A stretch of DNA of 64,000 nt from Amphibalanus amphitrite (GCF_019059575.1 NW_024881601.1:310001-374000); one strand, 5' to 3'. Counted from the first letter of the stretch, positions 42,925 through 54,643 are shown. Translations and numbers: made by a program. The notes: a model not told the origin generated them from the letters alone.

Positions 42925-43330
42925 CCTCGGCGTCATCATTGATCTCGAGCACGGTCAGCTACGGCTGCCACAGGACAAGCTGGCGCGTGCCCGCTCTGGA
43001 TCACGGGACTGCTAGCCCGCCGAAAAGCGCCTCTCAGTCTCGTCAGAATGCGCTGGGCTGCTCAGCTTCGCGTGCGTCGCCGTTCCCCTCGGCCGGCCGT
43101 TTCTCCGGCGCACGTTTAACCTGTGCAGGGGCGTGTCACGTCCGCACCACCGCGTCACCATCACCAGGGCGGCCCGTCTGGACATGCGAGCCTGACTGCT
43201 GTTTCTCGACCGTTTTCCCGGCAGCTCCGTTTGATCTCAATGGCGCTGGCTGCTGGAGCCCTGGCTGATCCTGGAAACAATTGCGTTCAGCTCGGTCGGG
43301 CTCGGCGCCGTATGCGGCGAGGATTGGCTC
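42925..43330 (+). pseudogene. Second, frameshifted DIRS-like fragment
   Basis: TFLGVIIDLEHGQLRLPQDK, then AGLLSFACVAVPLGRPFLRR in another frame, the same region as 41850-42000 but diverged. Stops and shifts throughout. Confidence 0.55.
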
Positions 43331-43859
43331 CTCGGTGAGTCTGCACGAAGCCTCAATCTGCGTTCTGGAGCTGGTCGCCGTCGCAGTGGCCGTGCATGTG
43401 ACATGAAGGACCATGAAGGGTCCTTGACGGCTGACGCCATCCGAGGGAGCCCTGAAGGAGGAGCTGAATGTTGAGCAGGAGCTCTGCCGCCGCTCCGATA
43501 GGCAGAACTCCGCCCAACGACCGGTGCAGCGGAGCATCCTCGAGGCTGCGGTGCTGACCCGCATCGGCACCGACGATGTGCTGTGTCTGGCCCGCCACGG
43601 TATCGAGACGCAGTACGGCCTGGACAACCATGGCACCGGCCTGCTCCAACTACTCGTCAGCCAGTATCACCGTGTCCGACTCCAGCACCAGGCCAGGCTG
43701 AACACGGCCACACGCCCGGGCCCGAGTTCATGTGGAGAGGAGGAGAGAAGTCGTAAGGAGTGATATCGACATCAGAGCAGCAAAATAACTGTCAAGGAAA
43801 TATCTTGATTATGAGTACAACAAAATGAAAGTGAAGTTGGTTGTGCAATGTAGTATAGT

Positions 43860-44145
43860 ACGTGTTCTGCCAGGTCATCATCGCGCCATTCACGGCAGTT
43901 ACTTCTGCGGCCCTTGGCCTCATACACTTTAAGGATAAAAAGGTCATCCACGACCTCATGATGGCTGTCTTTGGGAAGGAGCTGCTGGCGGCAGCTCGGG
44001 AGGACGCTACCGCGTCGTGCCTGAGTGCGCGTCACCGTTCCGTCGTGACGGGGTTCACTTGACGGCGGAGGGCTACTCTCGGGTGTCGGACGCCCTGGAC
44101 CTGCCCATCTGCCTGACGATGACGGCGGCCTTCGGGGACAACTGA
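43860..44145 (+). pseudogene. Unidentified coding remnants with an SGNH-hydrolase-like tail
   Basis: First block: IHDLMMAVFGKELLAAARED, vaguely BEN-domain-like. Second block in another frame: FRRDGVHLTAEGYSRVSDAL, which has the D-x-x-H arrangement of the last motif of SGNH/GDSL hydrolases. Hydrolase domains occur in some DIRS/Ngaro and non-LTR elements, so a TE origin fits, but neither identification is firm. Confidence 0.35.
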
Positions 44146-44599
44146 GAGGACCACGTCAGTAAAACGAAACTCTGTAGAAGTGGACTCTAGATAAAATGAG
44201 AGCAGACCCTTTCTGGTGGCGAGAATGTTAGGACTCGATTCTATTTTATTTTTGTGTGTTCAAGACCAACCAGAGCCGGTCTAATTTATTTTTCATTTAT
44301 AACATAGTCCTCCGGGCCGGATGGCTTTTTGATTTCTATCAAATTTGCTACTTTGCCGATTTGTTGATTTTGATTATCAAGACAGATTGTGATTTGTGAT
44401 CAAGATAGAGAGTGAGGTGCAGCTGAAGCAGAGAAGGACGCAGGCTCGAGGTAAAGCGACTAAGCTGCTCAATGAGCTCGCTGATTGCGACAAGTCGCAA
44501 GAAGATGACCTCGCCCTAGCCATAATCACCTCGAGCAGCATGTGGAGTTCATGAACGAGATTTAGGTGAGCCTCAGTAAACTGTCTACCAGGTGATACG

Positions 44600-44765
44600 T
44601 CACATGTGCAGGACATGCAGTGGCTTCTGAACTTTAATGCAGACAAGTGTAAAGTGATGCACTTTGGGGCAAAGAACCCAGGCTATCCATACACGATGGG
44701 AGGAACCACTCTTGCTACATATGTCAAAGAGAAAGATCTGGGAATCATCAGACAGCACGACACTC
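44600..44765 (+). pseudogene. CR1-like non-LTR reverse transcriptase fragment
   Basis: About 50 codons reading LLNFNADKCKVMHFGAKNPG, then TYVKEKDLGI: the segment after the YxDD box in CR1/Jockey-type reverse transcriptases. No flanking domains remain. Confidence 0.65.
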
Positions 44766-45239
44766 TCGCATGATGGCGGGCTCCGCCGGTCGCCGAGACG
44801 ACAGAGATTGTCGAGAGTGGTGATGCGTGTCGTGTGGAGTCTTGCTATGTCTTGTTACGTCTAGGACCGTAACATGTCTTGACCTTGCGCTAAGTAACTT
44901 GGGCGACCAATGTAACATTTAGTTAGGTCAGGGTCAGATCAAACACCCGCAGTTGGTTATTCTTTCCTAAATTCCACAGCTGGGCCGTTCCTTTCCGTCA
45001 TTCACCATCTAATTCTACACCAATGACCAATGATAAATGGCTCTGCTCTGTTTCAGCAGAGAAATGACAGTTTATGTACAGCGGTTCATAAACGCATTTA
45101 TCCGTCGTCATAAGCGACCGCAAAAACGGGCCCAGACGGAGAGCGCCAATTTCAGCGCTCGCCAACTTGGCGAATCCGGCGCGGTCACTGAGCAGGGGAT
45201 GAGCAGATGTATCAGTCTTTGTCAGCGTGTATGCGGGTG

Positions 45240-45940
45240 AACACCGCACGAAGACCTCATTGTTCCTGTGTTTGGAATTGCTCACGGCATCCGTGTACCC
45301 GTGATCCGCGCGGCCGGTGAGTGTAAATCGTTTTTGCTCGCGACGTTTTTGGTTGCTGTTCGTCACAACATCCTCATTCGCGCAATTCACGTCCCTGGAA
45401 CACAGAATAGCGCGCCTGACGCCCTATCCCGTGGTCTTCCGCAGGTTTTCCGGCGCCTTCGGCCCGGCGCCGAGTGCGGGCCGGCGACCTGGGACTGGGA
45501 CACCTTCGCCGAGCTCCAACAGTAACAGCACTCACCCAGGCCGTAATGGCGCCCGCGACCCAGCGCGCATATGAACGCACGTGGCGCAATCTGCACACGT
45601 TCCTCCAGCTGGCGCCGGGTGCGGCTCTATTCCCCGTTTCCACAGCTAGTGTCATCGAGTTCGTTGCTGCGTGTTTCGAGAACGGCTGTGGAGCCTCAGC
45701 TCTCGCTAGCCATTGCTCGGCTATCGCATACGGACACCGGATCCGTGGCCTACCGGACCCGATTTTCGATTACCGGAGATTTTCGGGTGCGAAAGATGCT
45801 CGCGGGAGCCTGCGTCTGCGTCCGAGCTGTGACCCACGCCTGGCACTTTCCCTGGACGACCTGACCCGGCTAATTGTCGCCATTGCCGGGCTCGCCCTGC
45901 CGGCGGTCGTGGCCGCTGCCTTTCGGGCAGTGTTCTCGGT
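45240..45940 (+). pseudogene. DIRS-like element: RNase H end and tyrosine recombinase start
   Basis: The first frame ends in RAIHVPGTQNSAPDALSRGL (RNase H C terminus). An overlapping frame from 45474 has APATQRAYERTWRNLHTFLQ, VIEFVAACFENGCGASALAS, CSAIAYGHRIRGLPDP and LDDLTRLIVAIAGLALPAVV, the N-terminal SAM-like and early catalytic part of a tyrosine recombinase. Overlapping frames are usual in DIRS elements. It breaks at about 45940, before the catalytic Arg, where an oppositely oriented coding sequence begins. Confidence 0.7.
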
Positions 45941-46305
45941 GGAGGCGATCAGCTGGCGACGGGCGCCGCTCCGGTACGCGTCCCGTCGCCAGGAGGGCGC
46001 GCGGCCGGCGTGCACTGCCCGCAGGCGGCGGTCGCACTTCTCGCTCTCGATCACCTCCAGCAGGCGCGCGGCGTACGCTCGCTGCTCCTCGAGTAGATGG
46101 GGCGGCAGCGGCGCGGGCGGAGGCTGTGAAGGTGGTGGCGAGGGCGACACCACGGAGATCTCTTCGTCGGAGCCACCGGAGTCGGCGTCGGTACCGGTGG
46201 GCGACTCTGACGGTTTGAGCGGCGAGAAATGGAGCGCATTGACAGCAGCCGGGCTCGGAACCTGCGCCTTCTGCGGCGACGCCGAGTTCCCGCGGAGCCG
46301 CACGA

Positions 46306-47831
46306 CAGTAGGCGGAACTATGGTCAAGCGTACCCATTTTCGGGAACGCATTTTCGTTCCCATGTTTGGGAACGATAAACCCAAATATGGGAACGCCATG
46401 TAGGCATTATTTAAAACAAGAAAAAGAACCGTTAAATGACGTCCAAAAAATATAAAACGATCGTGAACCACCTGATATTTGTCGCAATATTGTTGGGAAA
46501 GTGTTTGATATTGTAAGGCCCATCGTAGTTTCAAATCGTTCCCCTATTTCTAAAGCAGTCCATCATCCGGGCCGCGAGCCCAAATTTGGGAACGCTCTCG
46601 TACACTGGCGCTGCAAGCGTTCCTTATTATGGGAACGGCGTACCCAAAATTGGGAACGATTTCACCGACGCCTTTCAGGGGCTCTTTTCATTAACAAGCA
46701 TCACGTCCAACGCCGCAAATTATTGTTAACGCAACAATCATCAGATGACCTTTCCGGCAAGACCGTCGCATGTTTCGCCCGGTCTTCTGCGCTTTTATTC
46801 CCGTCGATCTCGCAGCGGGCACGCCCCCCCCCCCCTCTGCAGGATTACGTAATTCACAACGCTCAGCGATGTTCAACAAGGTCTTCCATACCTATATCCA
46901 CCGTCCGCGCCGAGGGTGGAGACATGTCAAGCACCTGTCTGTTTATCACCGATAGTTGACGAGCACAAGGAAGTATCCAAAAATGGGAACGCTGTATATG
47001 TTACACCCTCAAAACACCTAGTCCCAATGAAAATCTAGTTTTTTCCTTTCTTGATGAGTGAGGTGGCAAAAGGCCTGGTAGGATGGGCACGAGGAATGAT
47101 CGAAATCAGCATAAAAATTATAAATAAGCCACACAGAGCGACCTATATAACAGAAATTCCCCCAAAACGATCACGCTTAGAAACACGGAAGACAAAAACC
47201 ACGCTCATGACGCTCCTTATAAAACAACTCTAAACAGCTAGCATCCAAATAAAATATGTCTATCTGGGATGATATAATACAGCTGAATAATTTTAAACCA
47301 CTGAAACTGAGTTTACAACAGTAGTTCCGTAAAATCACTGACGTTCCATGCGGTCGTGCGCCCCGACACCAAATGTCACCAATATTACCCCCGGACTGTC
47401 CGCGTGTTCGCTTGCATATGTCAGCATCTGGTGTCGCTAGTATGAAACTTCATAACCAGGCGAAAATTATTATACTTGACCTCAAAATGTAAAAAACGCT
47501 TCATTGTCCTTAAAATTGCAAGTTAAATGTAGTATAACCCATGTTTTCACCATTCCGTCATTTCAAAAAATCATTAAAAATATCATTCGACGGTCAATTT
47601 CCTTGTGCAACGGTCAGATTAAAGATAATTTTATAGAGACTTAGTAGATACTTAAATTAGCGTGCACTTTTTTGAGACGTGATGCACTTTTGAGTTTTAG
47701 TGGGCGAACGGCCGAAGAATTACCTTCCGTTCCCATTAATGGGAACGCCCGTTCCCATATTTGGGAACTCCGTTCCCAAAAATGGGAACGTTCCTATATT
47801 TGGGTACTCATGACCATAGTTCCGCCTACTG
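46306..47831. mobile_element. DNA transposon with GGGAACG subterminal repeats (1.5 kb, non-autonomous)
   Basis: Inverted ends CAGTAGGCGGAACTATGGTC and its complement, flanked by a 4-bp duplication ACGA (46302-46305 and 47832-47835). Both ends and parts of the interior carry many GTTCCCAAA/TTTGGGAACG palindromes. No transposase gene. The superfamily is unclear; a 4-bp duplication is seen in Sola-type elements, but this is only a hint. Confidence 0.82.
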
Positions 47832-47954
47832 ACGATGTAATCACACCTCGTCTTGAGGAATTCCTCGGGGTCGTCCACATCGCCGCTGGCACGGCTGGCC
47901 TCCAGCTCCTCCACTGCCTCCAGCGAGAGGCGGAGCGTCTCCGCGACGAGCATA

Positions 47955-50404
47955 TTTACGTCTGGACAACGAGTTGCGTTGGAGAGGCCGGAAATAGTGG
48001 CGATTTCAGGACCGCAAGAATGGACCGTCATTGGAATGATTCTTTTTTAAACCGTGCACTGTTTTCGACCGAAATTTAATAGTTACTACAAAATATTTTG
48101 TAATTACGTTTCCACCAAGAATGAATGCCATCAGGGCTAAATTTTTACTACTTTTGCATTTTGTCAAGAAGCATATAGTGCTGTTATATTGCACTTTTAG
48201 CGCATTTGTTACAAAATGCGCACTTTTCAACAACAACAGAATTTAACTTGTTACTTGAGGGGAAGCTATGCTAATTGCTCTTGTCCATCCACTAGAAGTT
48301 ATTAAATATTTTGCTTTGTGTATTCCAAAAGGAGAAGGAACTATTTTATTTGTGCCTTCATGTCAGAATTGAAGGTAGATCATTAAATTTTCAAGGCAGT
48401 TTCAGTTTACAAACAAGCATTTGGTCTTTCTCGTATATAAGCAGTGACTTAAGAAGAAAAGGTTGATCAATCCTGAAGTTTAGTCATCGTACCTCAACTT
48501 GGCAGCAAGATCCCCAAGGACAGAGGATATATTGTATACCTGTCCTGTAAATCAAAGCATTTTTGTGCCTGCAAAGGCTTAAGTTCTTTGTGGTGTGTTC
48601 GGAGTGAGGCTATATGGCCGTTTTTGTTGTATGTTAATGTGGAGATTGAATATAACTGTGACCCTGTGCTTCTTTTTATACTTACTATGGTCAAACAGGG
48701 AACAGCACATTCACAAAACATACTCACCTAGCACCTAACTCATAGCTGTACCCTGCAGGATCTGTACTTGTTCATGTCTCGAGCATTAACAAAACACTTA
48801 AGCAGCTTAGTAATCATTTCCCACATTTTCTGAGCATCTAACATGACATGCAGTAGTGCAGAGCAGCTTCAGAGAAGAAACACTTTAAATGCACAGACTC
48901 ACACCAGCCACCCAATGAGCCCGTTCCTCAGTTGACTGTTTCCCTGGATGCAGCTTGGCAAGGTGAGCTAACTACTGGCAAGTTGAAGGTTAGCAGGTAA
49001 GATTGAGTTAGGGTGAGTACCTACCTATAACTGGGTGCTACTGCTATGCTTGGGTAGGCTGCAAATATGCGTGATGATTGAGGTTAGGTCAGCTGTCAGG
49101 TTATTCAGGTATGCTCATTGCTCAGGTCACATTTTTATGGACACTTGGCAAATTAAAAAACTAACATAACCTAATCTAAGCTAACCCAACTAAACCTACA
49201 CAACTGCTGACATAGGAACTAAGCACCTACCTACTTGTGCCTGCATCTCATACCATGTCAAAGTAGAGTTCCTTGGTGGAAGATTACCCTCAGTACTTTT
49301 TATCCCAGCCCTGTGAAGAAAACTACTACTTCTAAGCTCTGAGTCACTGCTGGCCATCCACAGGAAGAAACGCTGAGACTGAGAGCTTTGCCATTGTATA
49401 TTGGACCAACAATCACTATCACGAATGACTATAAACACATTATATTATCACATCATTGCATGGATTGTCACATTGACAATTTTATAACAATCCTTTTTTC
49501 AAGAAATACAGTAATGATTAACATCAAAATCAACATAAAGTGGATTTAGTGATCCAAGCTTTCTCCTCCAGTAGCAATGGAATGATCGCATGTTTCATTT
49601 GCCAGACACTGAGTACCTGATGCACATTACAATCTGCATAGCATCTAAGCATAGTAAAGCTGCCAAAGTCCATTCATTCTAGATTTTTAACTTGATAGTT
49701 AGCACTAATTTATCTTGCTGTTGTAAGTTATCATTCAATATTCATACCAATACATCAATATGCGCTCATCAGCCAACATTTTCTGGCATGATCCTGCGCA
49801 GCTTCAGTATTGCTCCCAGATCTGCAATATTATAGCTTGCTTTCGGCCAATAAGCTCTTTTAATTTTACTTCTTCTTGCTGATATGAGCCCGATCAACTT
49901 GCGTTTATCAACCAAAATTGCATAACTTCAAGTTCAACATGATATTGATATTGCTCAGGAGTCAGGACCTCTGTCAGCCTCCTGGATACTTCGATTGTTT
50001 TCAGTCACATGCTTGATATAATGATATAAGTATAATGATATAAGTCAATCTTAAGGGATTCAAAACATCCAACAAAACGACGTACAAGAGTACGGAAACC
50101 ACCAGATAAACTTAAAAACCGCCTTGGAACAGAGCCAAGTGGTGCTCCATTTGTTTGTTTACAATGATTGTAGTGCTGATGTATTTTTAGGACTCTGAAG
50201 GTCGGCTTTTAAAAAATGAAACGTTTTTACAAAAGTTGTAAGGCAAGTAATATTTATCTGAAAGAACTAAAATATTCAAAAGCCAAACACTATGATATAC
50301 ATGAATCGGAACGAAAAAGTAACCCAAAAATCCAGCCTAATCACCGGCTCCTAAAAGTGCAACAAATCAGCACTTTTCCCCGCAACTCGTTGTCCAGACG
50401 TAAA
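47955..50404. mobile_element. Non-autonomous DNA transposon with TTTACGTCTGG ends (2.45 kb)
   Basis: A 29-bp inverted pair (47950-47978 and 50381-50409) containing TTTACGTCTGGACAACGAG, with TA/AT at the borders. The 2.4-kb AT-rich interior has only short chance frames and no transposase, so it moved in trans or lost its gene. A TA duplication would fit Tc1/mariner-like elements; taking AT instead restores the frame of the interrupted exon, so the border is ambiguous by a base or two. Confidence 0.75.
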
Positions 50405-50964
50405 TATGCCCGCGACGACCGGGTCGGCGCTATTAGCGGCGGACTCGCAGCGCACCTTCTCCTCATACGTGAAGGGGCGACAGGACTTGCGCCGTATGCC
50501 GATAGGGAACGCCTTTTTGAATTTCACTAGATCGCAAATGAACTTCACCGTCGCCTTCCTCCTCTCCAGCCGTGTCAAGAGAGCGGGGTACTCCACGCCG
50601 CGATATCTGGCGACCACCACGTCCCCGACACGTAGGGTGCCAGCGCTGCCGGCCAGCGCCAGCGCCGACTCGTCCTCGCTGTCGTCCGTCGAGTCGAGCT
50701 GTCGAGAGTCGTCCGGCTCTTCAGACGGTACATATAGATGTGTAAATGTATATCTATATTACCTTGGACAGTATACATATATGCGGGGCTGTGTCTGTTG
50801 GTCTGTTTTCACCTCACCAAAAAAAACCTCAATACAGTCCCGATGCACACAATCATCGTTTTTTTTTGCGAGCGCGAAGGCGACGGATAAATGGTCATTC
50901 AGGGAGCACCAGCTTCCTGAATACTTTTATCGGTAGCGCAGCGCATGCAACTCTTTTAATTTAA

Positions 50965-51660
50965 CAGCCGTTACCCCGGCCCCGGGGAGCGGACATTGTC
51001 ATGCGCCGGGCCTTGCACCAGCGCACACGCATGCGCAGTTCAATGCGTCTCCAGCTCCCGTTCACGCGATTGCGTTGTCATCTATCTTTTGATATTCCTG
51101 GCATTTTCTGCCCACTTTGAATCACGAGACCTTCCAACTGGTCCAGACGTTCAATCAGCTTCTGGTGAGTTGTCCTTCGGGGTGGCTTACGTGCGTTATT
51201 TTCCTACATCTTCCGAGTGGGTGGTTTCACTGCTATCAGGGTCACGGGCCACGACGTCAGCCCGTGAGAGACGAGTGTGTTCTCACCAAAAAAGACCAAC
51301 GGGTACATCAGGCTCACCCATGGCAAGGGATTTCAACAGAAGAAAACCAGAAAGAATCACCGAAGCTTGTAGATTGCAGATGGACACCAGTGATCTCACC
51401 TAGTGTGAGTGGATGGCATTGCTCCCAGCAACTGCCAATTGGCTGTGGCGAGATGGCTCGGTTGTGGAGAGCGCGCTGCAGTGTTAGAGGTGTCCTGATC
51501 TCCACTCTGATAGAGGTTTCTCGAAATGTTCAACCAAGGCCGGGGTTCAACTGACTGCCAAGAAGCAAATGGCGATTTGTCGATTGTTGTGGCGGGGAGT
51601 GAAACGTTAGGTCACGTTTTCGCTGTTTTTCGCGTTTAAAATCTCTAAACTAGAGGTAAG
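50965..51660. other. No recognised gene
   Basis: Contains an open frame of 145 codons (51117-51554) without a known motif, with a second frame overlapping it. Probably non-coding or decayed. Confidence 0.4.
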
Positions 51661-51665
51661 GGTTC

Positions 51666-51857
51666 ATGGCAGGATCGGCATATTTTCAAAGTCTCAGTTA
51701 TCAAGCCACAATTCGGCATATTGACAAACTGAAGTTGTCATGTGGTCAAACTCTTCCAACTCCGTATCAGCTCGAAGCTGTGATGCGGAACGATGACCCG
51801 AAATCCCGGCCAGATGTGGATTTGGGAAATATCTATGCCTACCTAATCGACACTTAA
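51666..51857 (+). pseudogene. N-terminal fragment of a SWIM/YqaJ-type TE protein
   Basis: Reads TPYQLEAVMRNDDPKSRPDV then DLGNIYAYLIDT and stops. The P-D-V-x-x-G-x-I-Y-x-Y-L-I motif is the N-terminal signature of the SWIM/YqaJ proteins also represented at 19537-20411. The rest is missing. Confidence 0.5.
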
Positions 51858-52711
51858 AGGCTTTATCAGTTTTTTCCCTAAAAATTAGGAGTTATTTAGT
51901 GAAACGTGTATAAGGTGGCGGAGGCCCCAATCCAAAGTCATTCGTCTCAAAGTTGCCATATTTTCTAATGGTGGACTTCCAAGGTTTACGCGGCTGCCAG
52001 CCGCGAAAACTTGGATGCATTTTTTTTTTTTTTGGTGCATCTCTATTGGCCATTGGATTAACGCAGGCTGAGGCTTTCTCAAAATGTCTAGGGAATATAT
52101 AATGGATCATGTAGTCCATTAAATTTTCTCAAGAAACATGGGAATTCTTTAAAAGATCTAACGACTCGTATCAGCATATCTCCATAACAAGTGCGTTTTG
52201 ATCTGTACTTGAAAATGTTGGTGGGCTGCGAAAATATTTTCCAATTTTAAAGCATTCGACTTATATACTAGCCTGTCATTTTTCAATATTTAATTGCATT
52301 GAAACAGACAATAGGTCATTTCTTATTGTGATAGAAGAATGCAAGAGCCATGAAACTTATCAATGGCAGGTGAAAAGTGGTCAGTTATTAAAAGTAATAA
52401 TGGATCAAGATGACAAATTATTGGCATAATTGCTCACTGCTGTTGCAACTCAATATCCCATCGCTATCCCTATCGCTACGTGGCCCATGAGCCGAGTTAG
52501 AGGGGGAGGGGTGTGTTCCTAGCAACCCCCCCCCGCAGTGCGTGGAAATTCAGAACCCCTTGCGGGGCGTGGGTTAATCCATTCGGACTAAATTAAAAGA
52601 GACAAGAAGGTTTCACTCCCTTGCCGTCGAGGACAGCCAGAGTTGGCGAGGGCACATTTACTTGCATAGTTTAGTGTACTTTGAGTTGATTGTTCATGTC
52701 AACAACACCAT
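51858..52711. other. No gene seen; possible piggyBac-like end
   Basis: AT-rich, with a T run at 52020. Near 52545-52575 the sequence GGGGCGTGGGTTAA resembles the complement of the TTAACCCTCGC end of the MITE at 39888, but I find no matching second end. Confidence 0.35.
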
Positions 52712-53858
52712 TTGCTCCACTCCCTCATCCTAATGCATTTTTTTTATTTATTTATAGTACTGTTATGCATGGAGCCAATGCCAATGTTTTCGTCAATGTT
52801 GTATGGACATAGGCTACGTTCGTTTCGTGTTTATTGTTCTTACTGTATTTCATACCGTTTATTGTTCAAGTGTTATGCATATATTGTCTATGAGGTTCTC
52901 CACCGGCGTAAAGCTCGATGTGAATTTTACCACCTCGTGCAGGAGCTGCGACTCCTGGACCCGGATAGGCACCAGACCTATTTCCGGATGAGCCGCGACT
53001 CGTTTGACCTGATCCTGTCTAAAATCGGACCGCTGATCACCCGCCAGCACACGAACTTCCGAGAGCCCATCGACCTGGCCCAGTGTCTGGCCGTCACCCT
53101 CCGCTACCTCGCCTCAGGTATGAAGTTCGCCGCGATGGCGCCCACCTGCCGACTCGGCGAACGGACGGTGCGAGCCATCGTGTGGGACACGTGTGCCGCC
53201 ATCGTGGCTGTTCTCGGCCCGGAGGTGCTGCCGGCCCCGACCGAGGCCACCTGGAGGAGGAGCGAGGCGGCCTTCAAGCAGCTGTGGGACTTCCCCAACT
53301 GCGTGGCGGCCATCGATGGAAAACACGTCCTGATCCAGGCACCAGCAAACTCCGGCAGCATGTACTTCAACTACAAGAAAAAGTTAAGCCCCGTATTTCT
53401 GGCTGCCGTCGACGGTAACTACCGCTTCGTCTACGTGTCGGTGGGGAGCGCTGGGAGGGAGTCCGACGGCGGCATTTTCGGCCGCAGCGACCTGGCTGAG
53501 AAGATAAGGGACGGGACGCTCGGCCTGCCAACAGCTAAGCCGCTCCCGGGCGGGCAGGGAGGTGACGCTGCCACATGTGTTTGTGGCGAACGAGGCGTTC
53601 CCTCTCACCACTACTATCATGCGGCCGTACCCGGGCCGCACCGAGGCCAGACTCAGCTGGCCAGCGGCGGTCTTCAACTACCGCCTGTCCCGGGCACGGC
53701 GCGTGGTGGAGAATGCCTTCAGCATCATGACCCAGATTTGGCGACTACTGAGACGGCCGCTCAACGTCTCCGTGGACCACGCTTGTCAGCTGGTCTATAC
53801 CATCTGTGTGCTGCACAATTTCCTACGCCGCAACGACGCTACCGGAGCACTGCCCTGA
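52712..53858 (+). pseudogene. PIF/Harbinger transposase with one frameshift
   Basis: Frame 1 (from 52712; homology from about 52897) has RRKARCEFYHLVQELRLLDP, AQCLAVTLRYLASGMKFAAM, CVAAIDGKHVLIQAPANSGS and SAGRESDGGIFGRSDL. Frame 2 (53562-53858) has LPHVFVANEAFPLTTTIMRP, ARRVVENAFSIMTQIWRLLR and VYTICVLHNFLRR. All three DDE residues are present: D at 53315, D at 53465, E at 53709. The single +1 shift lies in a CCCGGGCGGGCAGGG run near 53550, so it could be a real mutation or a sequence error. The first ~60 codons before homology begins are probably non-coding. Family knowledge: a DDE transposase that needs a Myb-like partner protein, not identified here. Confidence 0.85.
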
Positions 53859-53971
53859 GTGGACGGCACGGGGGCTGAGCAGGCCGAGGGTGGCGGCGAG
53901 CTGGTGGACCTCCGCGGCCGTCTCATGAGTGAACGTGTGGCTAACGTGTAAAAGTGTGTGATTGTTCTTTT

Positions 53972-54643
53972 AGTTTTCAAGGGTGCCTGCCGAAGATTGC
54001 AGAAGATACTGCTGAGTTCGTGCTGCTTTTGAACGACTCTCTCGACGTGCTCAACGCATGCACGCTGTACAGCGCCAATCCTCTGAAGAGGGCCATCTCA
54101 GGAGAATACGTCTCAGCCCGACGACGCTGCCTGGAAAAGTTAGCAGACTGGCTTGGGAAATGGGGTGTCCAAGTCCCTTCAGTGCAGGGCCTACGGCTAA
54201 CAATAGCCGGTGTTCTGGCCATCTGGGACCGTTGGAGTGGGGAGGGGGACCCCTGCCATGTTCCCCTGTGTACGAGCGTGAGATTCTTTTTGGCCAAAGA
54301 TCGTATACCGGACTGACCGACGCAGATGTTGGTGGACTTAACAAGTCCATCCAGGCTTTCTATGATGTCGGGGATTTGACGTTTCGTGCAACGCAAGCCA
54401 ATGGCACCTGCGGTGTTGTTTCAGCCAAACGCTATGTCGGATAGTCTCACATCATATTTGTACCATCAGCGCCTGCAGAGCTCTCTGCGCACTGCAGATG
54501 ATAGCACCCTTCAATTCCTGGTGCAACTGTTCATTCGGCTACAACTCCACGCCATTCGTAAGGAGAGGGCTGAGCGGCGTGAAGACGCAGATATGCCAAA
54601 ACGTTCTGAAGCTAAATCATCAGCTGTAAATACGCACAGTTGA
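53972..54643 (+). pseudogene. P-like transposase C-terminal remnant
   Basis: EDTAEFVLLLNDSLDVLNAC, NPLKRAISGEYVSA and QGLRLTIAGVLAIWDRW match the insertion-domain region of P-type transposases. A frame change then leads to YTGLTDADVGGLNKS, closely related at DNA level to 23430-23475 and 24625-24665, so this is the same family as the tandem copies at 22-25 kb. The final block (TLQFLVQLFIRLQLHAIRKE) ends at 54643. Confidence 0.6.

Larger units (their letters stand above)
45940..50730 (-). pseudogene. Minus-strand coding exon split by transposons (possibly PWWP/Tudor-like)
   Basis: Coding pieces on the minus strand: about 50730-50410, 47949-47836, and 46305 to about 45940. Piece 1 has an acidic SDDSEDES-type stretch, then LRVGDVVVARYRGVEYPALL and KATVKFICDLVKFKKAFPIG, resembling a PWWP/Tudor barrel (weak). 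Piece 2 reads MLVAETLRLSLEAVEELEAS...EEFLKTRCDYIV. Piece 3 continues RLRGNSASPQKAQVPSP, an acidic Ser-rich and a proline stretch, then HLLEEQRAYAARLLEVIESE. The frame between pieces 2 and 3 is restored exactly when the insertion and one TCGT duplication are removed. The 3' end is cut by a DIRS fragment. Probably a dead host-gene copy or exon; I do not recognise the gene. Confidence 0.55.

Noticed and set aside
46331-46400. Regular GTTCCC/GGGAAC repeats that could suggest a CRISPR-like array
   Set aside because: Spacing is irregular, units are palindromic transposon end motifs, and the genome is eukaryotic.
45940-46403. Continuation of the tyrosine-recombinase frame to 46403
   Set aside because: Homology stops at about 45940; beyond that the frame is antisense of another coding sequence and then transposon end.
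45770-46534. A 254-codon minus-strand frame taken as one gene
   Set aside because: Its first part is transposon end sequence and its last part is antisense of the DIRS recombinase; only about 45940-46305 is genuine minus-strand coding sequence.
48000-50380. Short frames inside the 2.45-kb element
   Set aside because: AT-rich, under 85 codons, no transposase motif.
52545-52575. Second piggyBac-type element end
   Set aside because: Only one end is visible and the match to the MITE end is short.
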